The notes: a model not told the origin generated them from the sequence alone. Shown: positions 1-9,347, numbered from the stretch's first letter. The stretch: DNA of 64,000 bases from Vibrio sp. HA2012 (GCF_002812955.1 NZ_PFXK01000003.1:372001-436000); one strand, 5' to 3'. Numbers and translations: made by a program.

Positions 1-237
1 CTCTAATACTGCTTTACCAAATGGAAATGCTTTAGCAGAAGGGGTTTGGATAAATTTAGAGACAGCCAGCGACAATAATGTTAACAGCAAACTGACTAAT
101 GAATAGACACCATCAAACGCAATAACCAGCGATCCGACCAGCAGACCCAAAATTAATCCACCAACAGCAAAGCCGGATGCAAGAAAGGCGGAAACAGTCA
201 GAATCTTATTTTCCTGTTGATTTGTTCTGGCACACAT
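1..237 (-). CDS. Cation diffusion facilitator transporter, N-terminal part (runs off the left edge)
   Basis: The minus strand from 237 encodes 79 residues starting MCARTNQQENKIL and leaving the window in frame. Two hydrophobic segments (about residues 13-37 and 43-60) and the motif FDGVYSLVSLLLTL, followed by FPFGKAVLE, are typical of the first membrane segments of the CDF family, which exports divalent metals such as Zn or Co from the cytoplasm; the aspartate in FDGVYS matches the usual metal-site region of helix 2. The rest of the protein is outside the window, so the metal is unknown. It lies downstream of the LysR gene on the same strand, with a gap of about 180 bp that could hold its own promoter. 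Confidence 0.7.
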   Translation of the reverse strand, partial: MCARTNQQENKILTVSAFLASGFAVGGLILGLLVGSLVIAFDGVYSLVSLLLTLLSLAVSKFIQTPSAKAFPFGKAVLE

Positions 238-415
238 AGAATATCTCAGTAATAGACACGCTCTTATTCTTTGTGAGCCCGCGATAATTTACAAACGACA
301 TCTTTGTGAATGGAATAGTAAACTTACAAATAAAATCAATTAATTCAATAAAATCAACATGATAATGCGTTATTTTTCCGCCAAATATTTTGGCGCTGAC
401 TGACTCATCGCTTTC

Positions 416-1294
416 TCAGAAGTCAAACAGGAAATCGCGGATCTGGTCTGTTAACCACACCATTCCCGGATGTTCTGACATTCCGGCAGCCATCAGCATG
501 CAATAATCTTCCTGTGTCAGGCCATAGGTATGCCGAATCACTGCCAGCTCTTCTTTACGCAACAAGTGACGGATCAGAGGCTCTGGTAATACCCCCCAGG
601 CATTCTCCTGCTGGATAGTCGTCAACATATAATCAAAGGTAGAAAAACCGATATACCGGCGGGAAAACGGACGCAGCTCCGGATTATCTTTCTCATTCAG
701 GTACGCAATAGAAGCCTGCATCGCATTTCGAAGATCATCATCCGTTACCCTACGCTTTTTCGTCAATGGATGACCAGCCTTGCAGACAGACATCATCCGA
801 ATTTTACCCAGCGGCTGATAAATAATACGCGGATCATCGATACGTTCATAATCAACCCCAAATGCGTAATCAACTTGTCTTGTCTCGATAAGATTGGACA
901 AATCACCACTGGAGGCCAGTACAATATTAAATGATGTTGCAGGAAACTTATTATTCAGTTTATAGGAAAGATCCTGCCACAGTTTATCTGGCAAAGAGTC
1001 ATCCCGGCCAATCCATATTTCGGCGTTAAAGTCACCGGAAACCTGCCTGCAAGTCTGTTTGATCCGTGCAGCAGTAGCCAGCAAACTGTCACAATCCTTA
1101 TAAATGGCTTTTCCGGCCTCAGATAGACTCAAGTGATTACCGCTACGCACAAATAACTCAATGTCCAGTTCTTTTTCCAGAACCTTAATCGCCATACTCA
1201 ACTTAGTCCGGTTGCACTCCAGCTGTCTCGCAGCCTCCGAAACAGAGCCAGAGTCTGCCACCCGGCAAAATGCTTCTACCTGAGATAAATTCAT
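416..1294 (-). CDS. LysR-family transcriptional regulator
   Basis: The 292-residue protein has the LysR layout and length. A winged helix-turn-helix fills residues 1-60 (FCRVADSGSVSEAARQLECN, then a recognition helix and ELFVRSG), and a substrate-binding-like effector domain covers about 90-292. LysR proteins usually activate a nearby gene in response to a small ligand; nothing here identifies that ligand. The helix-turn-helix has a cysteine and NRTKLS where most members have TQPAVS, so the DNA target may be atypical. The downstream CDF gene on the same strand is one possible target. A hairpin at 1348-1369 separates it from the gene remnant upstream. Confidence 0.85.
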   Translation of the reverse strand: MNLSQVEAFCRVADSGSVSEAARQLECNRTKLSMAIKVLEKELDIELFVRSGNHLSLSEAGKAIYKDCDSLLATAARIKQTCRQVSGDFNAEIWIGRDDSLPDKLWQDLSYKLNNKFPATSFNIVLASSGDLSNLIETRQVDYAFGVDYERIDDPRIIYQPLGKIRMMSVCKAGHPLTKKRRVTDDDLRNAMQASIAYLNEKDNPELRPFSRRYIGFSTFDYMLTTIQQENAWGVLPEPLIRHLLRKEELAVIRHTYGLTQEDYCMLMAAGMSEHPGMVWLTDQIRDFLFDF

Positions 1295-1347
1295 AATGGT
1301 ATCGTCTATCGATGAGTTTCTATAATGAAGAATAACACTAAAAAATT

Positions 1348-1369
1348 AAGCGAGCCCGAAAGCTCGCTT
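1348..1369 (-). terminator. Intrinsic terminator of the phytase-like remnant
   Basis: A perfect 8-bp stem, AAGCGAGC / GCTCGCTT with a 6-nt loop, is followed on the minus strand by TTAATTTTT. It sits just after the stop of the remnant at 1396 and before the LysR gene, so it probably ended the original phytase-like transcript. Confidence 0.75.
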
Positions 1370-1395
1370 GAGTGTACCTTGAATACGTCCAAATA

Positions 1396-1707
1396 TTAAA
1401 GATCGACTTTAAAAAACAGTGTTTCACCGCTACTGTCATCAACACCATCATTATCGGTTACCGCAAAGCCCTGACCGGAAGAATCAATTGTGAAGCCCTC
1501 AATTTTATCGACAACATAACCATTGGTTGATTTCAGATCCAGTAGAAAATCATGCGCCAGGCAGATCATCTTTCCATGAACGCTGAACGGCAACCCATAA
1601 TATGTATCATCATAGATGACAGTACCGATAAATCTGTGTAGAAAAAGGATAACCATTTTTAGCCCTTTTTCAGTAGCAAGTAAGTTGAAATGTATCCATA
1701 TGCTCAA
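1396..1707 (-). pseudogene. 3' remnant of an esterase-like phytase-family gene
   Basis: The frame encodes 103 residues, far shorter than the several hundred of the family. Only the C-terminal part looks real: DFLLDLKSTNG..VDKIEGF and TDNDGVDDSSGET, which resemble the C-terminus of 'esterase-like activity of phytase' proteins (secreted, beta-propeller-like). The first 30 or so residues have no recognisable signal peptide or domain and are probably chance translation into the neighbouring DNA. The terminator at 1348-1369 is preserved. I infer that the 5' part was lost when the AT-rich island starting near 1710 arrived; it could alternatively be a small expressed protein, which I consider unlikely. 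Confidence 0.55.
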
Positions 1708-1719
1708 ATTACAAAATTC

Positions 1720-1748
1720 TTGACTTGATGGTTAAGCTGCTTTACCAT
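1720..1748 (+). promoter_or_regulatory. Promoter of the marR gene with overlapping inverted-repeat operator
   Basis: TTGACT at 1720-1725 and TACCAT at 1743-1748 are 17 bp apart and fit -35 and -10 elements. Between them, at 1730-1746, lies GGTTAAGCTGCTTTACC, an inverted repeat with one mismatch and a 3-bp centre. Almost the same repeat recurs before the methylase gene (2303-2319). A MarR dimer bound here would block the polymerase, so autorepression is likely. Inferred from sequence only. Confidence 0.55.
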
Positions 1749-1755
1749 TCATACA

Positions 1756-1774
1756 AATGAATATCATTATCATT
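1756..1774 (+). promoter_or_regulatory. Fur-box-like site
   Basis: TGAATATCATTATCA at 1758-1772 matches 12 of the 14 arm positions of the 7-1-7 Fur consensus TGATAATnATTATCA, with the right arm perfect. It lies just downstream of the predicted -10 of marR, where Fur with ferrous iron would repress. This suggests the whole island is induced by iron limitation. Confidence 0.65.
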
Positions 1775-1817
1775 CGCAACAAAAATCCGGCTGTTCATCT
1801 CTTTTTAATGGGGAAAT

Positions 1818-2276
1818 ATGGAAACGAGTAAAGTCATAGCAAAATTTCAAAAGATTGCGAGATTACATGCTCAAATTGAAGAGATGCCTATCATTCTTGA
1901 AAATGGTTGTGAAGTAACGACTCGTGAAATCCATACTATTGATTCAATTGGTAAGGGGCAATTCAGTAAAGTAACCGATTTGTCTAAGTACTTTGGCATC
2001 ACAAAGAGTGCGGCATCCCAAATAGTCACAAAACTAGAACGTAAGAGGCTCGTTCAAAAAAGCGCCTCGCCACACAGCGGAAAAGAGATTTTACTCACCC
2101 TTACAGAAGATGGATGGAATGCCTTTTACTTACACCAGCGTATACATGGAGAGCAAAGAGAAATTCTGGAACAAGATCTGAATAAGTTATCTGAAGAAAA
2201 AATCCAGGTATTTAAAGAAGTTATGACAGTTTTTGAAAATGTTATGAAAGCAAGGTTAGATGCCGGAAAAGAGTAG
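1818..2276 (+). CDS. MarR-family winged-helix regulator
   Basis: This 152-residue protein has the MarR length and plan: an N-terminal helix for dimerisation, a winged helix at about 45-110 (KVTDLSKYFGITKSAASQIVTKLERKRLV and the wing around GKEILLTLT), and a long C-terminal helix. MarR dimers bind palindromes and release them on binding a ligand. The inverted repeats in its own promoter (1730-1746) and before the next gene (2303-2319) are the obvious operators. It is preceded by a Fur-like box and by GGGGAAAT as the ribosome binding site. Its AT-rich composition matches the island. The effector is unknown; a siderophore, haem-like compound or other tetrapyrrole would fit the neighbours. Confidence 0.8.
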   Translation: METSKVIAKFQKIARLHAQIEEMPIILENGCEVTTREIHTIDSIGKGQFSKVTDLSKYFGITKSAASQIVTKLERKRLVQKSASPHSGKEILLTLTEDGWNAFYLHQRIHGEQREILEQDLNKLSEEKIQVFKEVMTVFENVMKARLDAGKE

Positions 2277-2292
2277 TCTTTATGGCCTTTTT

Positions 2293-2319
2293 TTAACCAA
2301 TTGGTTAAGTAACTTAACC
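2293..2319 (+). promoter_or_regulatory. Double palindromic operator before the methylase gene
   Basis: TTAACCAATTGGTTAA (2293-2308) is a perfect 16-bp palindrome, and GGTTAAGTAACTTAACC (2303-2319) is a second inverted repeat sharing its GGTTAA half. Three half-sites in a row occupy the gap between marR and the methylase gene, and a fourth TTAACC follows near 2356. The second repeat matches the marR promoter repeat in both arms except one base, pointing to the same MarR-type regulator. Confidence 0.6.
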
Positions 2320-2378
2320 TTCTTTTAATTTATAGAGCTTATTAGATATGAGCATTTAACCATTCAGTAGGAATTTCT

Positions 2379-3161
2379 ATGAGAAAAAACATACAGAAAG
2401 ATATAGGCCAATTATATTTAGTTAGTGCCGGTATTGGTGATTTAGATAATATGACACTGAAGGCTTATAACATCATACTCGATGCTGATATGGTTTTTGC
2501 AATGCCATTTATGCGTAAACAATACAGTGAACTTTTATCTGGTAAAGAAGTATACGATTCAGGGCATGCATTATTCAGAACATCAGATGATAAATATTCA
2601 GATAAAGAGAAAAATATCCGTTCTTTAATACGAAATGGCATCAAAGAAAATAAAAAAATAGTTATTATGGATTTTGGAGATCCTGTGCTCTATGGTCCTC
2701 ATTCAGGATACTTAACTGAATTTTCAGATCTAAATCCTGAAGTTATACCCGGCATTTCATCTTTCAATGCCGCAAATGCAGCACTTGGTATAGAAATTAC
2801 ACAAGATTATAACCGGTCAGTGATTATAACTGAGGCCATGAGTCAAGGTTTCAATGAAAAACGAATGGAAGAAATAGCAAAAATTGACGGCACCATTGTA
2901 ATTTTCTCTATGCGATTAGACATAGATAAAGTTGTCAGTCAGCTAAGCCGGAATTTCTCCGAAAATACCCCTGCTGCGATTGTATGTACTTCTGGATTTA
3001 AAGAAAGAGAAAAAATAATATATACACACTTACGATTACTTCCTCAAATCATTAATAATAAAAAATTATCTTGGGATTATATCATATACATAGGTAAGTT
3101 TTTGGAGGAAAAATATAAAGAAAATTGTTACATAAAAGAAGAATTTATTAACATTGCTTAA
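2379..3161 (+). CDS. SAM-dependent tetrapyrrole-methylase-family protein
   Basis: The 260-residue protein has the fold signatures of the tetrapyrrole (corrin/porphyrin) methylases. These are the N-terminal LYLVSAGIGDLDNMTLKA (SAM-binding start, usually GxGPGD), the central FGDPVLYGPHS loop, and PEVIPGISSFNAANAALG. It is closest in style to precorrin-4 C11/CbiF-like enzymes, but no cobalamin genes accompany it. A ribosome site TAGGAA precedes the ATG. The first glycine motif reads AGIGD rather than GPGD. Members of this fold also methylate peptides and diphthamide intermediates, so the substrate cannot be read from sequence. With a Fur box upstream and two ABC transporters downstream, a role in modifying an iron-chelating or tetrapyrrole compound is my inference. 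Confidence 0.7.
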   Translation: MRKNIQKDIGQLYLVSAGIGDLDNMTLKAYNIILDADMVFAMPFMRKQYSELLSGKEVYDSGHALFRTSDDKYSDKEKNIRSLIRNGIKENKKIVIMDFGDPVLYGPHSGYLTEFSDLNPEVIPGISSFNAANAALGIEITQDYNRSVIITEAMSQGFNEKRMEEIAKIDGTIVIFSMRLDIDKVVSQLSRNFSENTPAAIVCTSGFKEREKIIYTHLRLLPQIINNKKLSWDYIIYIGKFLEEKYKENCYIKEEFINIA

Positions 3162-3217
3162 TTAAAGCAAAACATTGAATTTAAGTCGTGATTATTTACC
3201 CCAGTTGATTATAGTGG

Positions 3218-4993
3218 ATGACGAGTATGAAAACGAATCCGATTAAGTTGTTATTGAAAGTTTCCTCTCCGGAAAAAACAAGATTAACGATAGCTGGGCT
3301 ACTAGTATTTATTAGTTCAGCCTGCTCTATTGGCCCTTATTATATAGCTTTTCTCTTACTTGATAAAATAGTACATCCTCCTTTTGTTCTTAATGATTTT
3401 TTCACCTATGGACTCATTGCAACTTTGTTTATTATAGCCCAATTAGTCTTTTCAGGGATAGCAATGACTGTATCACACATAGCTGCCTATAATATTTTAT
3501 TTGATCTAAGAGTAAAACTTGCAAATAAAATGCTACGACTTCCTTTAGGTTATTTTGGTAAAACCACATCTGGGGAAATAAAGAAAATAATGATGGAAGA
3601 TATTGAGGCAATTGAAGGATTTGTTGCCCATAATCTGGTAGATATGTTTTCAGTTATTTTCATTCCATTATTAATATTTTTATGGCTGTTAACTTTCAAC
3701 ATTCCCTTAGCTATGATCAGTATTCTACCAGTGGTGCTAGGGATCACACTGCAACAATACAGGGTAAGACGAGATGCAGATGATTTCAATCAGTTTGCAA
3801 TATTGAAAGGAAAAATGAACAGGACAATCATTGACTTTATTCGAGGAATGCCAGTTATAAAAGCTTTCAACCAAACCGTATTTTCTTTTAATAGTTATAC
3901 AAAAGAAGTAGATACCTATAGCAACTTCTGGATTGGGATGAATAAACGCGCGGCAGGTGTAATGGTTCTTTATGCACTTCTAATGGATGGAGGTATATTA
4001 TTAATTCTTCCTATTGGAGGATTCATGTATCTATACGGACAATTGTCCTTGACTGATTTTCTAATGTTTATGTTTCTTGGAATTGGTTTGACCCGATTTA
4101 TGAAACAAATAACAGGTTTTGTCTCCAACATTAACCAAATTTCTCGCGGTGTAAATGTTTTAAATCGTGTACTCAATAATCATGAATTAAACTCTAACGG
4201 ATTGATTAAAAATATTGATAATTATGACATTAAATTCAGAGATGTATCCTTTGGATATGGAGATAAAAAAGTAATCAATAATGTTAATTTTTCTACCAAG
4301 CAAGGCAATATGACAGCATTAGTCGGTCCATCAGGGGCGGGAAAAACGACGGTAGGACGCCTTATCTCCAGATTCTGGGATGTCGACGACGGAAGTATCA
4401 CTATTGGAGGTGTAAATGTCAGAGATATAGACAGTACTGTGTTGATGAATAAAGTAAGCTTTGTATTTCAGGACGTATTCATGTTTAACGATACAGTCCT
4501 TGAAAACATTCGCATGTGGGATAAATCAATATCTCGAAATAAAGTGATTGAAATAGCAAAAAAAGCCCAGTGCCATGATTTCATAATGCACCTTGAGGAT
4601 GGGTATGACACACAACTTGGAGTAAAAGGTACTTATCTTAGTGGTGGTGAGAAACAAAGAATATCTATTGCCAGGGCTTTGTGTAAAGACTCTCCCATTA
4701 TTATTCTGGATGAAGCGACTTCCTATGCAGATACTGAAAACGAAGCTCAAATTCAATCAGCACTTTCAGTGCTCTTAGAAGGTAAAACCGTTTTGATCAT
4801 TGCACATAGATTATCGACTATTCAACATGCTGACCAGATTTTAGTATTTAAAAACGGTGAAATTTCGGAAAAAGGAACGCATGCCCAACTACTAGAAAAA
4901 AGAGGTGTCTATAAAAAAATGTGGGATAATTATATAGATGCAAACGACTGGGGTATTAAAAATACGATCAATACTGAAATAGGAGTTGCATAA
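3218..4993 (+). CDS. ABC transporter, fused permease/ATPase half-transporter (first of pair)
   Basis: The 591-residue protein has six predicted membrane segments (about 20-310) and a C-terminal nucleotide-binding domain. The domain shows Walker A GPSGAGKTT, signature LSGGEKQR, Walker B IIILDEATS and switch histidine AHRLS. This architecture is that of type IV (exporter-fold) ABC proteins; the pairing of two such halves in a Fur-linked operon recalls YbtP/YbtQ and IrtA/IrtB, which import ferric siderophores despite the fold. The D-loop reads SYAD instead of the usual SALD. The stop overlaps the start of the next gene (TAATG at 4991-4995), so the two are translationally coupled. A second ATG at 3227 is an alternative start. 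Confidence 0.8.
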   Translation: MTSMKTNPIKLLLKVSSPEKTRLTIAGLLVFISSACSIGPYYIAFLLLDKIVHPPFVLNDFFTYGLIATLFIIAQLVFSGIAMTVSHIAAYNILFDLRVKLANKMLRLPLGYFGKTTSGEIKKIMMEDIEAIEGFVAHNLVDMFSVIFIPLLIFLWLLTFNIPLAMISILPVVLGITLQQYRVRRDADDFNQFAILKGKMNRTIIDFIRGMPVIKAFNQTVFSFNSYTKEVDTYSNFWIGMNKRAAGVMVLYALLMDGGILLILPIGGFMYLYGQLSLTDFLMFMFLGIGLTRFMKQITGFVSNINQISRGVNVLNRVLNNHELNSNGLIKNIDNYDIKFRDVSFGYGDKKVINNVNFSTKQGNMTALVGPSGAGKTTVGRLISRFWDVDDGSITIGGVNVRDIDSTVLMNKVSFVFQDVFMFNDTVLENIRMWDKSISRNKVIEIAKKAQCHDFIMHLEDGYDTQLGVKGTYLSGGEKQRISIARALCKDSPIIILDEATSYADTENEAQIQSALSVLLEGKTVLIIAHRLSTIQHADQILVFKNGEISEKGTHAQLLEKRGVYKKMWDNYIDANDWGIKNTINTEIGVA

Positions 4994-6723
4994 TGATTCA
5001 GACACTAAAAATGCTTTCAGAAGGTGGAAATCAGCTTAGGTTAGCAAGAATAGCGATCATTTCTGTTTTAGAGGCTTTCTCAGCAGCTGTCCCTTTCGCT
5101 GTATTGTGTATGGTTCTCTTTGATATTGTGGATCAAAAACTAACTCTGGAAGGATTTATATATTATAACCTGATTATATTAGTTGGAGCCATTTTTAAAG
5201 TACTATTTTCATATCTAAACCTAAGCGTCTCGCGAAATGATGGAAACATTATCATTAGAGACTTAAGGCTTCGATTGGGAGAGCATATTAGAAAATTGTC
5301 ATTAGGGTATTTTAATAAACATGATGTTGGTGAATTATCAAATAAAGCATTAGATAATGTAAATAAACTAGAAATGATTCTCACAATGCTACTACCTGCA
5401 ATGATTTCCACACTGGTTCTTAGCTTGATTGTTGTTAGTGTGCTGTTTTTCATCGACCCTACAATGGCAGCAGCCACATTAATCACTATGCCATTAGCTT
5501 TAGTTATTTTACTTTGGGCAAGGTCTATTATGAATAAGTAAGGCAGAGCTCTTTTTGAGTCATCAAACCAATTATCTGATGGTCTTTTAGAATTCGTAAA
5601 TGGCATAAAATTTATCAAGTCTTTTAATAGTTCATCTCATAAATTAGATAACCTGATAGATAGAATGAGAGACTTTAAGGTTAAAAGCCTAAAGACAGAA
5701 GGAACATTGAGTCCAGTAATGGTATTTACCGGTGTAGCGATTGACTTTGGCCTTGTTATGCTAATATGTATCGGATCATATCTGATGATTGGTGGTGAAC
5801 TAGGCGTAAAAGAGTTTGTTGTATTTATTGTTGTGAGCGCAAAATTTTTTGAAGAACTAAAAGTAATGGCAGTTAATTTTGTCAAAGTAAAATATTTAGG
5901 TATTGCAGGAGAATCCATACGGGATGTTCTTAATGAAAACCTTCTTTCTGGAACAGATAATATGGTCTCCATCAAAGATAATAATATAGAATTTAAAAAT
6001 GTTCGCTTCTCATATGATAAGAAGGAAATCTTAAAAGGAGTAAACCTTGATATTGAAGAGAATTCTATGACAGCTTTTGTTGGGCCATCAGGCTCAGGAA
6101 AGACAACAATGACAAATTTGATAGCAAGATTCTATGACGTTGATTCTGGAGAAATAAAAATTGGTTCTCATAATATAAAGGACATTGACCCAGAGTGTGT
6201 ATTACAGAAAATAAGTATGGTATTTCAAAATGTAACCTTGTTTAATGACACAATATACAACAATATTAAAATAGGTAAGCAAGGTGCAACAGAAGAAGAA
6301 ATAATAGATGCAGCTCAAAAGGCGAATGTGCATGATTTTATAAGTGCTTTACCCAAAGGATATCAAACAATGGTTGGTGAAAAAGGCGCTAACCTTTCAG
6401 GAGGTGAGCAGCAAAGAATTTCAATTGCAAGGGCTATTTTAAAAGACTCCCCCATCATTTTACTTGATGAAGCAACTGCTTCGCTGGATCCCGAGAACGA
6501 AATTTATATACAAAATGCATTCTCAAATTTATTAAAAAATAAAACCGTAATCGTTATTGCTCATCGATTAAAAACCATTAAAGATGCTGATAAAATCGTT
6601 GTTTTTAATGAAGGTAGGATATGCGAACAAGGTTCCCACGGTAGTTTGCTCCAGCAGAAAGGTGTCTATTATGACTTATGGCAAGCTCAGGAAAGCTCTG
6701 TAGGTTGGACTGTCGCAAATTGA
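4993..6723 (+). pseudogene. ABC half-transporter (second of pair), interrupted by an in-frame TAA
   Basis: One reading frame of 577 codons runs from the coupled ATG at 4993 to TGA at 6721-6723, broken only by TAA at 5539-5541, after WARSIMNK. Reading continues in the same frame with GRALFESSNQLSDGLLEFVN, which aligns with the equivalent loop of the first half-transporter. The ATPase part is intact: GPSGSGKTT, LSGGEQQR, ILLDEATASLD and AHRLK. Translation as written gives a 182-residue membrane fragment, and an internal ATG at 5665 has no good ribosome site. Possible explanations are a recent nonsense mutation, a sequencing error or readthrough. With the first half it would form a heterodimeric transporter. 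Confidence 0.8.
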
Positions 6724-6765
6724 AACTGCTGGTAACACTCCGAATTCAGTTGTAAAAGCATCAGC

Positions 6766-6802
6766 AAAAAAGACCCGGATCTTAACCGACCCGGGTCTTT
6801 TT
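6766..6802. terminator. Bidirectional terminator between the ABC operon and glgB
   Basis: AAAAAGACCCGG at 6767-6778 pairs with CCGGGTCTTTTT at 6791-6802. There is an A-run on the left and a T-run on the right, so it serves both converging transcripts. Confidence 0.85.
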
Positions 6803-6824
6803 CTATCTAATTTATATAACCACA

Positions 6825-9008
6825 TTATTTGCTGAGTTTATAGTATACGGTCGCCAGAGGCGGAATCCTCAGCCCCAGAGACTGCTCCAGTCCTTCGCTC
6901 ATCTTCGCTTCAGTTTTTACCGTCTGATACACTTCATAGCCACTGCCATAATACTTCTCATCATCGGTATTCAGGATCAGCTTATACACACCCTTATTCG
7001 GAATTCCCAGGCGAAAACGTTCATGCGGTACCGGAGTGAAATTGGTAATAATCAGAATACGCTCTCCCGTTTCACTGATACGCTCATGAGCTAGAATACT
7101 GGCATCACGTTCATCCTGCAGACGCCACTGGAAACCAGCCGGATCGCAATCCTGATCGTGTAAAGCCTTTTCTTTGCGGTACAGCATATTCAAATCACGG
7201 GTTAATTTCTGGATCCCCTGATGGCGTTCGTAGTCCAGCAAGAACCATTGCAGCTGATCATTGTGATTCCATTCTGCCGTCTGACCGAATTCAGTACCCA
7301 TAAAGTTGAGTTTCTTCCCTGGCTGACCATACATATAGCCCAAGTAAGCCCGCATATTTGCGGTTTTTTGCCACTCGTCACCCGGCATTTTGTCCATGAT
7401 AGAACGTTTACCGTACACGACCTCATCATGAGAGAGAGAAAGTACATAATTTTCACTGTGCGCATAAATTAGCGGGAAAGTGATCGTATTATGGTGATAC
7501 TTACGGTGAACCGGATCTTCCTGAACATAAGACAAACTGTCATGCATCCAGCCCATATTCCACTTAAAACCGAACCCCAGCCCCCCAAGAAAAGTAGGGG
7601 TAGAAACACCCGGAAATGCTGTAGATTCTTCTGCAATTGTCATCGCATTCGGGAAATATTTGTATATCTCTTCGTTTACCCACTTGAACATGGCAATGGC
7701 TTCATAATTCTCGTTACCACCGTCAATGTTTGGTATCCACTGGTCGTGACTGCGCGAGTAATCCAGATATAACATTGAAGCCACCGCATCCACACGAATA
7801 CCATCAATATGGAACTGTTCAAACCAGTAAAGAGCATTCGACACCAGAAAACGTCTTACTTCCTCACGCCCCACGTCATAGATAAATGAATTCCAGTCCT
7901 GATGCCAGCCACGCCGCGGATCAGGATCGTGATACAAAGGTGTTCCATCAAAATTTGCCAACCCGTGACCATCCGCCGGGAAGTGTGCAGGAACCCAGTC
8001 CAGTACGACCCCCAGCCCTGCCTGATGGCACTGATCGATAAAGTATTTAAAATCATCAGGAGTACCAAAACGGCTGGTTGGCGCGAACAGACCTACCGGC
8101 TGATATCCCCATGAACCATAAAACGGATATTCAGATACCGGCATCAGTTCAACATGGGTATAACCCATATCCACCAAATAGGGTACCAACTGAGCCGCCA
8201 GCTCCCGGTAATTGAGGAAATTTCCTTCATCATCCAGCTTCCATGACCCGGCATGTAATTCATAAAAAGACAGGGCTTCCTTCGGCTTTTGTGTGACAGG
8301 GCGCTTCTGCCACTTTTTATCCTGCCACTGATAACGGGTATGATCGTAAGTGATGGAAGCAAAAGACGGATGCTGCTCAGCATAAAACCCCCATGGGTCA
8401 GCCTTATGCGGCAAACCTTCACCATGCGGGCCTTTGATCTCATATTTGTATTGAGTACCTTCTGGCATATCTGGTACAAAAATACCCCAAATACCGTAAT
8501 CCAGCCGCTGCATGGGATTACGACGGCCGTCCCAATAGTTGAAATTACCGATCAGACTGATGGAAGAAGCATGCGGTGCATACACCAGGAAACGTGTTCC
8601 GGAAATTTGTTCACCGTCACGTTCAAGAGTAACAAACTGAGCTCCCACATGGTGGAACATATGAATCGGAGTATGCAAGTCATCATACTCAGCATAAATA
8701 GAGTGATACTGGTACGGATCATCAATAACCTGTTCCACTCCTTCCCAGTAGATCGCCAGCTTGTAGTGAGTAAAACTGAGATCCCGCTCCTGCTTCAGGA
8801 CAAAAGCCTCTTCTGTTTCTTTTTCAAGCTCAACCCTTGGCTCATCACCAATAACCAACTCAACCCTGTCGGCTCCCGGCATCCATACTCTGAGGGATAC
8901 ACCACCAGCACGATCATAAGGCCCCAGGAAGGAAAATGGATCTGAAAAAGCAGCCTTCTCAAGCTTACTGTAGATTTTTTTCTCTCTAGAAATAGTTGCT
9001 GTTTTCAA
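6825..9008 (-). CDS. glgB: 1,4-alpha-glucan branching enzyme
   Basis: GlgB cuts alpha-1,4 glucan chains and rejoins them by alpha-1,6 links during glycogen synthesis in the cytoplasm. The 727 residues match the family length. An N-terminal GlgB domain and CBM48 precede the GH13 barrel. Catalytic motifs are visible: the nucleophile Asp in [10 protein letters not shown], the acid Glu in [11 protein letters not shown], and the transition-state Asp in LSHDEVVYG. The start appears to be TTG at 9008, with GGGAG placed about 8 bases upstream and no in-frame ATG nearby. A terminator downstream of malQ (9303-9347) suggests that glgB has its own promoter. Confidence 0.97.
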   Translation of the reverse strand: MKTATISREKKIYSKLEKAAFSDPFSFLGPYDRAGGVSLRVWMPGADRVELVIGDEPRVELEKETEEAFVLKQERDLSFTHYKLAIYWEGVEQVIDDPYQYHSIYAEYDDLHTPIHMFHHVGAQFVTLERDGEQISGTRFLVYAPHASSISLIGNFNYWDGRRNPMQRLDYGIWGIFVPDMPEGTQYKYEIKGPHGEGLPHKADPWGFYAEQHPSFASITYDHTRYQWQDKKWQKRPVTQKPKEALSFYELHAGSWKLDDEGNFLNYRELAAQLVPYLVDMGYTHVELMPVSEYPFYGSWGYQPVGLFAPTSRFGTPDDFKYFIDQCHQAGLGVVLDWVPAHFPADGHGLANFDGTPLYHDPDPRRGWHQDWNSFIYDVGREEVRRFLVSNALYWFEQFHIDGIRVDAVASMLYLDYSRSHDQWIPNIDGGNENYEAIAMFKWVNEEIYKYFPNAMTIAEESTAFPGVSTPTFLGGLGFGFKWNMGWMHDSLSYVQEDPVHRKYHHNTITFPLIYAHSENYVLSLSHDEVVYGKRSIMDKMPGDEWQKTANMRAYLGYMYGQPGKKLNFMGTEFGQTAEWNHNDQLQWFLLDYERHQGIQKLTRDLNMLYRKEKALHDQDCDPAGFQWRLQDERDASILAHERISETGERILIITNFTPVPHERFRLGIPNKGVYKLILNTDDEKYYGSGYEVYQTVKTEAKMSEGLEQSLGLRIPPLATVYYKLSK

Positions 9009-9156
9009 CTGACGTCTCCCATCTATTAAAAATGTAGTACCTGATACCGGTTAAAAAACAAACGCTTCCTGCGTAACAGGTTAGCCGAACAACGATTATG
9101 CAAAGAATCGGCACAAATAACAAACCAAAACAATAACGTAAATTTAACAAAAAAAT

Positions 9157-9174
9157 ACCCGCCATACAGCGGGT
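9157..9174 (-). terminator. Terminator-like hairpin in the glgB leader
   Basis: On the minus strand ACCCGC pairs with GCGGGT around a 6-nt loop and is followed by ATTTTTTTG. It lies about 150 bases before the glgB start and after the malQ terminator, so it would end a short transcript or act as an attenuator. A weak minus-strand promoter (TTGAAA, 18 bp, TATGGT) can be seen around 9208-9240. The rest of 9009-9377 shows no gene. Confidence 0.5.
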
Positions 9175-9302
9175 GTTAATAGCGTATACAATATTTTAAC
9201 GAATTACTCGTTACCATAGAGTGACGAAGACACAAGTTTCAACATAAAACGCTTAGATTCTCATTAGTTACATTGGTAATCTGATACCTGTTCCAGGCAA
9301 AA

Positions 9303-9347
9303 ACACCGGACGGATATCAGACATCATTGTCAGTATCCGTCCGGTGT
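9303..9347 (-). terminator. Intrinsic terminator after malQ
   Basis: A perfect 14-bp stem, ACACCGGACGGATA at 9303-9316 and its complement at 9334-9347, is followed on the minus strand by TTTTTGCC. It lies just past the malQ stop and separates malPQ from glgB. Confidence 0.9.

Noticed and set aside
5665..6723. Second half of the broken ABC gene as a separate gene
   Set aside because: It shares the frame of the first half, has no good start signal, and begins in the middle of the membrane domain.
8289..8945. 218-codon plus-strand frame opposite glgB
   Set aside because: A shadow of glgB with no recognisable domain and no ribosome site.
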